This document shows, in pieces, positions 17,138 through 25,194 of a DNA stretch of 64,000 bases (its first letter is position 1; the number at the start of each line of letters is the position of its first letter). The stretch lies in contig JACJXH010000002.1 in the NCBI GenBank assembly GCA_020636745.1, positions 620,001-684,000 on the forward strand, in the 5' to 3' direction. A model generated the notes under the pieces. That model had not been told where the DNA came from. It did not search any database and saw only the letters and a list, made by a program, of their open reading frames with translations. The stretch comes from Lentimicrobiaceae bacterium (GTDB taxonomy: Bacteria; Bacteroidota; Bacteroidia; Bacteroidales; Lentimicrobiaceae). The position numbers and the translations under genes were made by a program.

Positions 17138-19543
17138 TTACTCATATTTAAGGTTTTCAACCGGATTTAATGCAATGATTCGGCGCGACTGAATCCATAC
17201 AGTAATGAAGGAAATAATCAGAACCATGATTGCCGGTGTGAAATATATCCACCACGGTATAGGTAGTTGCGTGGCAAATCCGGCAAGCCATTCATCAAAT
17301 TTGATGTAAAAAACAGGCAGTGCTATTGCTGATGCAAGAACCCAAAGTAAAATATAATCTTTAAAGAGCAGCCAGAACAACCAATTGTCGGAAGCGCCCA
17401 GCACTTTGCGAATTCCTATTTCTTTCTTGCGTTGCTCAGCGGTATATGCCGAAAGTCCTATCAGTCCAAGAATGGTGATGAAAACCACCAGCGTTGAAAA
17501 AACCGTAAATACCAAAGTGTATCTTTTTTCCTGTTCAAACTGTAAATAGTAGTAGTCTTTGAGAAATGAAGCATTGAATGGGTTATTTGGAAAAATTTTG
17601 CTGTAGATATTCTCAATAACTTTTATCATTTGTTTGGTGTCTGATTTCCCTGTGTTTATGGAGAATTTTCCCTGAAACCTTTGAGGATATCTGAAAATTT
17701 GCGGTTCAATAGATTCTTTGGGCGAGCGTTGAAGAAAATCGATAACGACTCCTGAGATCATCCAGGGTTTTTGTTCCATCATAATTTTTTTTCCGACCGC
17801 GTCCTGAGGTTTGGCGTACCCCAGATTGGCTGCTGCGTTGGCATTGATAACCACCCGCTGACGGTCAATGGCTGCATTCCCTGTAAAGCCTTCTCCGGCA
17901 ATGAACCTGATTTTATAAGTGTCAAAGAAAGCTTGTCCGGTTTCAGTAATCCGATAATTCTTAGCATCATTTTCACTTTGTCCTACCCTGTAAATTCCTC
18001 CCCTGTTGAACATATTAGCCTGCCCGGGAACAACAGATGAAAAGGCACAACCGTGTGTTCCGCTTAAGGCATTGATTTCATCGGTAAAACTTTTAAATCT
18101 GTTTAAAAGAGTTGAATCTCCTACAACAGGCGCTTTCACTACCAGTATATTGTCAAGACAAAAGCCTGTGTCCTGTTTGGTGATATATCTGAACTGAAGG
18201 TAGACTCCCATGGTTGCTGCAATGATTGCAATTCCAATGGCAAATTGTAAGGTAAGCAGCCCTTTTTTCATAAACCGGCCACTCTTTTGCCTGGCTTGCC
18301 CGGCTTTAAGCAATTGAATCACCTTGGCCGAATAAATACCTGAAACTGAATAAATACCTGCTGAAAATGTTCCGGCTAAAAATGCAAGTGCTATGGTTAA
18401 ATAGAACCAGTATGAATGAATTACCTGAGAAGAAGGCGGGAGTCCGGTAAGCTGACTGAATGACGGGTAAATTATTTCGAAAATGCCTACGGCAATGATA
18501 ACGGCAGCCAGATTGATAAATGCTGACCAAATCAATAATTGAAAAAGCAATTGGAACCTGCTTGCTCCGTTAACTTTTCTGATAGCCATTTCGCGTTGTT
18601 TGCGAAGTGAAGCTATGGTGGAAAGGTTAAAAAAATTGACCCATGCAATCACCAGAATAAACCATCCTACAATTCCCAGAAGATTGACAGCGCTTTTGTC
18701 GCCATTGGCTTCAAGTTCATGCATATAATGTGATGTAAGGTGAATGTCGCGCAATGGCTGAAGCCTGAATGACATTCCCATCTTGTATTTGGCCAAATCG
18801 CTGCCCAGTTCACGTTCAATAAATGCTTCAATTCCCCGGTTGATTTTCTCTGGGTCGGTTCCGGGGGCTAACTTGACATAGGTGTAAAATCCGCTGTTAA
18901 ACCAGCCGTTTGAAAACAATTCAGGGTCGCGCTGCATCCAGGCTGCCAAAGCAACAAAAATGTCTGCTTTCATATGCATGTTGGGGGGGAGATCTTTGAA
19001 AACAGCTGTTACTTTCAGGTTTTGCTGTTTGTTGTAGCTGAGCGTTTTTCCTAAAGGGTCGTTGGTGCCAAAGTATTTTTTTGCAGTTGATTCGGAAATG
19101 GCCACAGATGTGGGCTCGTCGAGGCAATGGGCCGCTTGCCCCCTGATAACTTTAATTCCCAGCAGATTGAAAATACCCGACTCAGCTCTGAATACTTTTT
19201 GCTCCTCAAAATAGTGCTCATCCTTAAAAAAAATGCCTTCAGTTTTGTACGCTCTGGCAAAAGCCTGTACTTCTGGAAAATTAGTTTTAATGGCCGGCCC
19301 AATTGTAGGAGAAGCACTTGCAAATTCAACCCGGTCTTCGTTTTCGCTCCAACGTGAATATTGCACCCTGTAGGTGTCAGCATATGCTTCTGGCTGTTTG
19401 TCGAAACTCCTGTGAAATCTGACATAACTGCTTATCATCAGGCAGGCTGCCAATCCAATCGCCAGGCCAGAGATGTTGATAAAATAAAATCCGGGGTTTC
19501 TTCGTAAATCCCTGAAAACGATGCGTAGATAGTTCGAAAGCAT
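17138..19543 (-). CDS. ABC transporter permease, MacB/FtsX type with duplicated FtsX domains
   Basis: An 801-residue inner-membrane permease. The order is an N-terminal helix (FYFINISGLAIGLAACLMIS), a periplasmic MacB-type core of about 240 residues, then three helices around WFILVIAWVNFFNLSTIASL with the coupling motif KQREMAIRKVNGASRFQL. A second helix and periplasmic domain follow. A second FtsX block has YTAEQRKKEIGIRKVLGASD and terminal helices. This large single-chain double-FtsX design is common in Bacteroidota. Substrates are unknown; relatives take part in peptide, lipid or drug extrusion. No ATPase is adjacent. The ABC ATPase at 8865-9587 is of the right type but is distant. Confidence 0.9.
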   Translation of the reverse strand: MLSNYLRIVFRDLRRNPGFYFINISGLAIGLAACLMISSYVRFHRSFDKQPEAYADTYRVQYSRWSENEDRVEFASASPTIGPAIKTNFPEVQAFARAYKTEGIFFKDEHYFEEQKVFRAESGIFNLLGIKVIRGQAAHCLDEPTSVAISESTAKKYFGTNDPLGKTLSYNKQQNLKVTAVFKDLPPNMHMKADIFVALAAWMQRDPELFSNGWFNSGFYTYVKLAPGTDPEKINRGIEAFIERELGSDLAKYKMGMSFRLQPLRDIHLTSHYMHELEANGDKSAVNLLGIVGWFILVIAWVNFFNLSTIASLRKQREMAIRKVNGASRFQLLFQLLIWSAFINLAAVIIAVGIFEIIYPSFSQLTGLPPSSQVIHSYWFYLTIALAFLAGTFSAGIYSVSGIYSAKVIQLLKAGQARQKSGRFMKKGLLTLQFAIGIAIIAATMGVYLQFRYITKQDTGFCLDNILVVKAPVVGDSTLLNRFKSFTDEINALSGTHGCAFSSVVPGQANMFNRGGIYRVGQSENDAKNYRITETGQAFFDTYKIRFIAGEGFTGNAAIDRQRVVINANAAANLGYAKPQDAVGKKIMMEQKPWMISGVVIDFLQRSPKESIEPQIFRYPQRFQGKFSINTGKSDTKQMIKVIENIYSKIFPNNPFNASFLKDYYYLQFEQEKRYTLVFTVFSTLVVFITILGLIGLSAYTAEQRKKEIGIRKVLGASDNWLFWLLFKDYILLWVLASAIALPVFYIKFDEWLAGFATQLPIPWWIYFTPAIMVLIISFITVWIQSRRIIALNPVENLKYE

Positions 19544-19900
19544 TGATTCGGTTTTAACAGATGCAATGCTGTTCTCAAATCAAATGCCAGTAATTATAAA
19601 AACCATTACATCAAAGAGATACCTGTAAAGAGATTGATTATATCTGTTCGCTTTTGTACATTGGTTGTACGTTGGAGGACAGGGGTTGACAGATGCGGTA
19701 TTCGGAGGTTGGGAGTTATGAGATAAAAAGTAAAGTAAGAATCAGAAGTCTATAGTTAATAGTCTGAAGCCGGTTTGGTGGAGAAATGGGTAGAGTCAGT
19801 TCATCAGTCGGAGGTTGGACGACAGAGATAAGAAGTAAAAAGGGATAATTATGGGGAAACCAATTTTCAGGTTTTCATTTGACTTCCATTCCCACAGGTA
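19544..19900. other. Intergenic region with purine-rich imperfect repeats
   Basis: About 360 bases with no plausible gene. The first part should hold the promoter of the permease gene. From about 19670 the plus strand becomes rich in A and G, with short repeated words (see the repeat entry). No tRNA or small RNA fold was recognised. Confidence 0.6.
19702..19838 (+). repeat. Imperfect direct repeat in purine-rich intergenic DNA
   Basis: Two related units occur about 106 bases apart. Each starts TCGGAGGTTGG (19702-19712 and 19808-19818) and ends with GAGATAA(A/G)AAGTAAA (ending near 19734 and 19838). The middles differ by small substitutions and an indel. Degenerate arrays of this flavour (cggaggt, agaagt words) are familiar in Bacteroidota intergenic DNA; the function is unknown. 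Confidence 0.6.
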
Positions 19901-19929
19901 AAAAAAAGCCTGCTTTGAGCAAAGCAGGC
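19901..19929 (-). terminator. Rho-independent terminator after the Mrp-NifU operon
   Basis: On the minus strand GCCTGCTTT, loop GCTC, AAAGCAGGC is followed by a run of T residues. It is a perfect 9-bp stem located 28 bases after the NifU-like stop codon. Confidence 0.9.
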
Positions 19930-19957
19930 TTTGAAAAGCATCTACTGGTTTGATATC

Positions 19958-20206
19958 TTAGAAAAGATTAAGAGCTTCTACAGATTTGATTTCAGGTAAG
20001 GCTTTTTTTACAGCTTCTTCCACCCCGTTTTTGAGAGTCATTCTGCTGAACGGGCAAGAGCCGCATGAACCTTGTAATTCGACATTCACCACTTTGTCTT
20101 CAGTGAGTTCAACAAAGCTGATGTCGCCACCGTCGGCCTGAAGGTAAGGCCTTATTTGTTCAATAATGTTTTTGACCTTAACGGTTAATTCTTCGTGATT
20201 TGACAT
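19958..20206 (-). CDS. NifU-like Fe-S scaffold/carrier domain protein
   Basis: An 82-residue stand-alone NifU C-terminal (Nfu) domain. It has IIEQIRPYLQADGGDISFVE followed by VELQGSCGSCPFSRMTLKNG, giving the CxxC pair that binds a shared cluster between two subunits. Such proteins carry Fe-S clusters to client apoproteins in the cytosol. The gene lies 32 bases downstream of the Mrp-type ATPase on the same strand and shares its terminator. The two very likely form an operon dedicated to Fe-S cluster delivery. Confidence 0.93.
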   Translation of the reverse strand: MSNHEELTVKVKNIIEQIRPYLQADGGDISFVELTEDKVVNVELQGSCGSCPFSRMTLKNGVEEAVKKALPEIKSVEALNLF

Positions 20207-20238
20207 GGTAAATTGTTTTTGAGTTTATGGCCTGGAAT

Positions 20239-21339
20239 CTATTTTGTAATTTCTACAATCTTTGTGGCTTCAATAGTAGCATTGCGGATAGCAATTTGCT
20301 GAGCGGTATTTTCTGCCAGTAGTTTAAAAGCTACTGAAACCGGAGAACTGGAATCCAGGGCAATGGGGCTGCCTTTATCGCCCGATTCGCAAATACCCTG
20401 AACAATCGGGATCTGACCAAGCAGAGGTAGATTGTTTGCTTCGGCCAGTTTTTTACCTCCGTCTTTACCAAAAATGTAATATTTATTTTCAGGAAGCTCA
20501 GCTGGTGTAAACCAGGCCATGTTTTCAATAAGCCCCAGAATCGGAACCTTGATATTGTCCTGTGTAAACATCCCAATAGCTTTACGGGCATCAGCCAGTG
20601 CAACTTCCTGAGGTGTGGTAACAATACAAACCCCGGTAACAGGCAATTGCTGAACGAGAGTGAGGTGTATATCACCGGTTCCGGGAGGCATATCAATCAC
20701 CATATAGTCGAGTTCGCCCCAATCGGCCTCACTAAAGAGCTGTGTGAGGGCGTTGCTGGCCATTGGGCCGCGCCATACCAGTGCTTTGTCCGGATCAACA
20801 AAAAAGCCGATGGAAAGGAGTTTGATGCCGTATTTTTCAACCGGAGCAACCAATGTTTTTCCATTTTTTTCGACACCTCCGGGTTTGGTATTTACCTCAT
20901 TAAACATCAGTGGAACAGAGGGGCCATAAATGTCAGCATCAATCAGGCCAACTTTTGCACCGGTGCGGCTGAGTGCAATGGCCAGATTTGCAGCAACAGT
21001 AGATTTTCCAACGCCTCCTTTGCCTGATGCTACCGCAATAATGTTCTTAACCCCTTCAAGTAATGGGCGTTTTTCACTTCTTAAGGTGGTAACTTTGGAT
21101 GTCATTTCTATGGCAATTTCAGCCATGGGGTCAACCAACTGCTGAATTGCTTTGATACAATCCTGCTTTATTTTGTCTTTTAACGGACAGGCCGGAGTTG
21201 TAAGTACTACTTTGAATGATACCTTATTGCCTTCAACTTTAACATCTTCAATCATGTTTAAGCTTACCAAATCGCGGTGGAGGTCAGGATCATTTACTGT
21301 GCGCAATGCATTTATAATCTGATCGTTAGTGTAGGACAT
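20239..21339 (-). CDS. Mrp/NBP35-type Fe-S cluster carrier ATPase
   Basis: A 366-residue P-loop ATPase of the Mrp/ApbC family, which carries Fe-S clusters to target proteins. The N-terminal ~80 residues form a MIP18/DUF59 domain (NDPDLHRDLVSLNMIEDVKV). The deviant Walker A is ASGKGGVGKSTVAANLA (104-120). Further motifs are IDADIYGPSVP, VWRGPMASNALTQLF and DYMVIDMPPGTGDIHLTLVQ. The usual C-terminal CxxC of Mrp proteins is replaced here around ENMAWFTPAELPENKYYIFG. Cluster binding must therefore use other residues or the NifU partner encoded next door. Confidence 0.93.
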   Translation of the reverse strand: MSYTNDQIINALRTVNDPDLHRDLVSLNMIEDVKVEGNKVSFKVVLTTPACPLKDKIKQDCIKAIQQLVDPMAEIAIEMTSKVTTLRSEKRPLLEGVKNIIAVASGKGGVGKSTVAANLAIALSRTGAKVGLIDADIYGPSVPLMFNEVNTKPGGVEKNGKTLVAPVEKYGIKLLSIGFFVDPDKALVWRGPMASNALTQLFSEADWGELDYMVIDMPPGTGDIHLTLVQQLPVTGVCIVTTPQEVALADARKAIGMFTQDNIKVPILGLIENMAWFTPAELPENKYYIFGKDGGKKLAEANNLPLLGQIPIVQGICESGDKGSPIALDSSSPVSVAFKLLAENTAQQIAIRNATIEATKIVEITK

Positions 21340-21539
21340 GATAATTATTGCTATTTTAATTTAGAATCGGTAAAGATAATAGTTTTTTGCGATTCCGACG
21401 GGTTATTCTGGAAAATGAATTTACCATGTTATTTGGTACATGAGGTTTGTGTATTCCCGTTTAACTCATTATTTTACTTGTTTACCGGTGGAAAAAGCAT
21501 ATTCACCATGTTTTATTTTTCGCATGAAGGCTTGAAGTT

Positions 21540-21547
21540 TAATTTTG
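21540..21547 (+). promoter_or_regulatory. Possible -7 box for the membrane protein gene
   Basis: TAATTTTG fits the TAnnTTTG -7 pattern and lies 34 bases before the start at 21582. The -33 position has only TTTT, so support is partial. Confidence 0.35.
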
Positions 21548-21581
21548 CCCACCTTCAGTCGATTTATTAAAAAAAGCAAAA

Positions 21582-22502
21582 ATGACAGGAAAAAAGTTTC
21601 TTTATTGGGCTGTGCGGTTTATTGTTCTGCTGATTTTATATTATGTCTTCTTTTTTCTTGGCGCTCAGGCAGTGGCTTCCCTCATGCCGCCAACGATGTC
21701 AGAACCAGGACTCGTGGGTATGGGCACTGGGATGCTGATTGTTGGTGTAGCCCATACATGCATGATAATGGCACTTATTTTAAGTTCGCGGTGGAAAGGC
21801 CTGAAATTAATGCTCAGTCTTGCTTTAGCTTATTATGGAGCCGTCACATTTGTCATGCAAATTGAAACCTGGTACTTTTTATCAGATATTACAGTGAACC
21901 CGGGATTGCTTGCCCGGTTGTTTATCATGGGACTACCGGTCGCTTTTATTTATATTCCTTTGGCTGTGTGGATTTTGGGGAAGGCAAGGGGGCAAAATAC
22001 AGATAATGAACGGGATATTAGATTTATGCCAGCCGGGCAGTGGTTATGGAAACTTGGTGTAATTGCAATCTCTTATGTGTGTCTTTATTGGCTGGCCGGC
22101 TATTATATTGCCTGGCAAAATCCTGAATTGCGCGCTTTTTATGGAAGTCCGGGAGATATTTTACCATTCTGGACCCATACTATTCAAACATTAAGCAACG
22201 ATCCGGGACTTTTCCCTTTTCAGATATTGAGAGCCATGATATGGACAGTTTGTGCCTGGGTAGTTATCCGCAACTCAAAATTAAACATCTGGTGGACAGC
22301 CTTGCTGGTCGGATGCTTTTTTAGTGTGCCTCAGAACCTGGGGCATATTATGGAAAATCCGATATTGCCCTTGGCCAGCGTCAGGCTTAGTCACTTTATT
22401 GAAACAGCCACCTCAACTTTTGTTTTCGGGGTAATTATTGTCTTGCTATTGTACCGGAGGCATTATACGTTCAGTGACCTTTGGGAGTTCAAAGCTGACT
22501 GA
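21582..22502 (+). CDS. Unknown multi-pass membrane protein
   Basis: A 306-residue protein that I do not recognise. It has about eight hydrophobic segments, beginning with YWAVRFIVLLILYYVFFFLG and LVGMGTGMLIVGVAHTCMIM. Later ones are LFIMGLPVAFIYIPLAVWIL, LGVIAISYVCLYWLAGYYIA and FVFGVIIVLLLYRRHY near the end. Between helices are short conserved-looking loops such as WQNPELRAFYGSPG and PQNLGHIMENP. No catalytic or transporter signature is visible. It is a monocistronic gene, divergent from mrp and convergent with the ABC-F gene 27 bases away. Start choice is simple (MTGKKFLYW). Confidence 0.75.
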   Translation: MTGKKFLYWAVRFIVLLILYYVFFFLGAQAVASLMPPTMSEPGLVGMGTGMLIVGVAHTCMIMALILSSRWKGLKLMLSLALAYYGAVTFVMQIETWYFLSDITVNPGLLARLFIMGLPVAFIYIPLAVWILGKARGQNTDNERDIRFMPAGQWLWKLGVIAISYVCLYWLAGYYIAWQNPELRAFYGSPGDILPFWTHTIQTLSNDPGLFPFQILRAMIWTVCAWVVIRNSKLNIWWTALLVGCFFSVPQNLGHIMENPILPLASVRLSHFIETATSTFVFGVIIVLLLYRRHYTFSDLWEFKAD

Positions 22503-22529
22503 TTACAAATAAGTTCGGAGAGCCAGGTT

Positions 22530-24185
22530 TTACGCGCTTTTTGGCTTAGCGGTTGTTCTTTCCAGTTCACGCATGTTATCCAGTTTTTTCTTGGCCAAAA
22601 AGCTGCTGATATCGCCCAGGTGTTCTTTTACCTGTTTGTTTCCAAACTCAAAAACCTTACTTACCAGGCCATCAAGAAAATCGCGATCATGAGATACAAG
22701 TATGAGTGTGCCGTCGTAATCCTGCAAGGCGCTTTTCAGAATATCCTTGGTTTTCATGTCCAAATGGTTGGTAGGTTCATCCAGAATAAGGAGGTTTACG
22801 GGTTCGAGTAACAGTTTAATCATTGCCAGGCGGGTGCGTTCTCCTCCTGAGAGCACTTTAACTTTTTTAGTCCAGCTGTCGCCGCCAAACATAAAGGCGC
22901 CGAGAATATCTTTGATTTTTGTTCTGATATCGCCTTTGGCCACATCGTCAATCGTTTGAAAAACGGTAACTTCCTCATCGAGCAAAGAGGCTTCGTTTTG
23001 GGCAAAATAACCAATCATGGTATTATGCCCGAGCTGAACCTTGCCTTCAAAGTCAATTTCATTCATCAGGCTTTTCACCATTGTTGATTTGCCTTCGCCA
23101 TTTTTGCCAACAAAAGCAACTCTTTCGCCCCGGGTAATGGTGATGTTGGCATCAGCAAAAACAAGGTGGTCGCCATAACTTTTCGACATGCCTTCAACCA
23201 TAACCGGGTAACTGCCTGATCGGGGCGATGGTGGAAACTTTAACCGAAGTGATGAATTATCCTCTTCGTCAACTTCAATAATTTCAAGCTTTTCAAGCAT
23301 TTTTACCCGCGATTGCACCTGATTTGTCTTCGAAAAAGTTCCGCGGAAGCGCTCGATAAAATCCTGGTTATCGGCAATGAACTTTTGCTGCTCATCGTAT
23401 TGTTTCTGCTGTTGTTCGCGTCTTTCGGCCCGTAGCTGAAGATATTGTGAGTAATTGACTTTGTAATCATATATACGCCCCATGGTAACTTCAATGGTTC
23501 GCGTTGTAATATTGTCGACAAAGGCGCGGTCGTGAGAGATAACGATGACAGCTTTTGCACTGTTGATAAGAAAATCTTCAAACCATTGAATTGATTCAAT
23601 ATCCATATGGTTTGTCGGCTCGTCAAGCAAAATAAGGTCGGGTTTGCGAAGCAGAATTTTTGCCAGCTCAATGCGCATGCGCCAGCCCCCGCTGAATTCA
23701 CCTGTCGGACGGTTAAAGTCATCGCGAACGAATCCCAGCCCCATCAATATCTTTTCTACCTCTGCATCATAGTTTATTTCTTCAATGGAGTAAAATTTTT
23801 CGCTCAGCGCCGAAACCTGCTCAATAATCTCATAATACTCCGCTGATTCATAGTCAGTTCGGGCGGATAACTGATTGTTCAGATCTTCAATCTGGCGTTC
23901 CATTTCAAAAATATGGGCAAATGCCTGTGCGGCTTCTTCGAAAACCGTGCGATTGTCCTCTGTTAATAAATGTTGAGGTAAGTATGCAATCACCGCATCT
24001 TTAGGTGCAGAAACTTTTCCCCGGGTTGCCGTTTTTGCTCCGGCAATAATTTTGAGTAAGGTTGATTTTCCTGCGCCATTCTTGCCCATGAGCGCAATTC
24101 TGTCTTTATCGTTTATGGCAAATGAGACATCTTTAAAAAGGGTTGTTCCTCCAAATTCTACTGTAAGTCCGTCAACTGAAATCAT
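22530..24185 (-). CDS. ABC-F family ATPase (ribosome-associated, Uup/YkpA-like)
   Basis: A soluble protein of 551 residues with two ABC domains and no membrane segments, the hallmark of the ABC-F translation factors. First half: GKNGAGKSTLLKIIAG, FSGGWRMRIELAKILL, LILLDEPTNHMD. The inter-domain linker is charged and helical (RAERREQQQKQYDEQQKF). Second half: GKNGEGKSTMVKSLM, LSGGERTRLAMIKLLL, LLILDEPTNHLD, SHDRDFLDGL. Family members act on the ribosomal E site to relieve stalling, and some give antibiotic resistance. The sequence looks like the common housekeeping type. A consensus -7 box lies just upstream. Confidence 0.93.
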   Translation of the reverse strand: MISVDGLTVEFGGTTLFKDVSFAINDKDRIALMGKNGAGKSTLLKIIAGAKTATRGKVSAPKDAVIAYLPQHLLTEDNRTVFEEAAQAFAHIFEMERQIEDLNNQLSARTDYESAEYYEIIEQVSALSEKFYSIEEINYDAEVEKILMGLGFVRDDFNRPTGEFSGGWRMRIELAKILLRKPDLILLDEPTNHMDIESIQWFEDFLINSAKAVIVISHDRAFVDNITTRTIEVTMGRIYDYKVNYSQYLQLRAERREQQQKQYDEQQKFIADNQDFIERFRGTFSKTNQVQSRVKMLEKLEIIEVDEEDNSSLRLKFPPSPRSGSYPVMVEGMSKSYGDHLVFADANITITRGERVAFVGKNGEGKSTMVKSLMNEIDFEGKVQLGHNTMIGYFAQNEASLLDEEVTVFQTIDDVAKGDIRTKIKDILGAFMFGGDSWTKKVKVLSGGERTRLAMIKLLLEPVNLLILDEPTNHLDMKTKDILKSALQDYDGTLILVSHDRDFLDGLVSKVFEFGNKQVKEHLGDISSFLAKKKLDNMRELERTTAKPKSA

Positions 24186-24205
24186 CGCAATTTTTTAATG
24201 AGGCG

Positions 24206-24213
24206 CAAAGATA
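24206..24213 (-). promoter_or_regulatory. -7 box upstream of the ABC-F gene
   Basis: The minus strand reads TATCTTTG, a perfect TAnnTTTG -7 element, 20 bases before the start codon. I see no TTG at the -33 distance, and the untranslated leader would be short. Confidence 0.4.
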
Positions 24214-24486
24214 ATTTATTTTGTGCAGGCAGGCGCTTTTGTCCTTGTTGTCATAAAGGTCAAGAGAATATAAGTCTGATAGATAGCACTCAAGGATGGT
24301 TGTTTATGGCCATTTTCAGGGCCGATTTGAATATTTTGACCGGATATTGATTGTTTTTTATCTTTTCACCATCTAAAACGATTGATTTTCATTATGTTTG
24401 TGTATTAATCAATTCGAAATTAACCCGGTTAAACCGATAATTACGGTTTTACGAATGTGCAATGAGATTTTAAAATTTGTTCAGGC
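24214..24486. other. Divergent intergenic region before the TonB receptor operon
   Basis: About 270 bases between the ABC-F gene and the plus-strand operon. It is AT-rich. The only symmetry noticed is the 11-base palindrome CGGTTAAACCG at 24426-24436, about 50 bases before the first gene, which could be an operator but is short. Confidence 0.4.
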
Positions 24487-25194
24487 ATGAAATTTCATTT
24501 TCGTTTTTGTTTGGTTTTATTGCTTTCGCTGACTGTTTTCCGGGGTTTTTCGCAGAGTATCGAAAGAGATGAACTTGCGCAAAAGACTTTTGGTTTGGAT
24601 CCACTTTTGCACAATGGGAAAGTTTACCGGTTTTTTATTGCTCCCGGAACAAGGGGAACTCCATTTTTTAACGGGCCTGATTTTGTGAATGGTTCGGTAA
24701 AGTTACGGGGCATTTTATACCACGATGTTTTACTTAAGTACGATATTTATAATCAACAGCTTGTTTATCAGTATTATGCCGATAACGGCGGGGTTAATCA
24801 GATTATATTGTCAGATGCATGGCTTGAATCGTTCGATTTATTTGATAAGCATTTTGAAATAGTTGCAGCGAAGGATTCTGCAAAAAAAATATTTCAAACC
24901 TTGGGAAGGGGCAAGGTCAAGGCCTGTTTTTACTGGGATAAGAACTTGTATTTAAGTACACAGCTGGGTGCAACTAATTTTGAGTTTTCGGAACCTAATC
25001 GGTATGCATACTTGTTATTAGATAACCAACTCATAAAGTACAATAACAATAAGAGCTTTTTTAAAGCCTTCCCGGCCGGATATCAATCCGTGTTGAGAAA
25101 ATATCTCAGACAACAGAATGTGAACATGAAAAAAGCGTCAGAAGAAGTCGTAATTCATGTGCTTGACTACTGCAATAAACTATTGGCCGAATGA
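24487..25194 (+). CDS. Unknown secreted protein, first gene of TonB receptor operon
   Basis: A 235-residue exported protein with a clear signal peptide (MKFHFRFCLVLLLSLTVF, then RGFSQ). I do not recognise the mature family. It has beta-rich stretches (LHNGKVYRFFIAPGTRGTPF, VKLRGILYHDVLLKYDIYNQ) and a basic C-terminal part (YQSVLRKYLRQQNVNMKKA). There is no lipobox, so it is periplasmic or released. The stop codon overlaps the next start in an ATGA, which is strong evidence of translational coupling to the TonB receptor. It may therefore be a periplasmic accessory of that receptor. No catalytic motif was seen. Confidence 0.8.
   Translation: MKFHFRFCLVLLLSLTVFRGFSQSIERDELAQKTFGLDPLLHNGKVYRFFIAPGTRGTPFFNGPDFVNGSVKLRGILYHDVLLKYDIYNQQLVYQYYADNGGVNQIILSDAWLESFDLFDKHFEIVAAKDSAKKIFQTLGRGKVKACFYWDKNLYLSTQLGATNFEFSEPNRYAYLLLDNQLIKYNNNKSFFKAFPAGYQSVLRKYLRQQNVNMKKASEEVVIHVLDYCNKLLAE

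Noticed and set aside
19660..19850. Repeated words resembling a short CRISPR array
   Set aside because: The units are imperfect, only two are clear, the spacing is irregular, and no cas gene is present.
21582..22502. Possible pore-forming partner of the CHAT protease (bacterial gasdermin-like)
   Set aside because: The protein is an eight-helix polytopic protein, not a gasdermin-type fold, and lies 11 kb from the CHAT gene.
24426..24436. 11-base palindrome before the TonB receptor operon as a defined operator
   Set aside because: It is too short to be distinguished from chance in AT-rich DNA.
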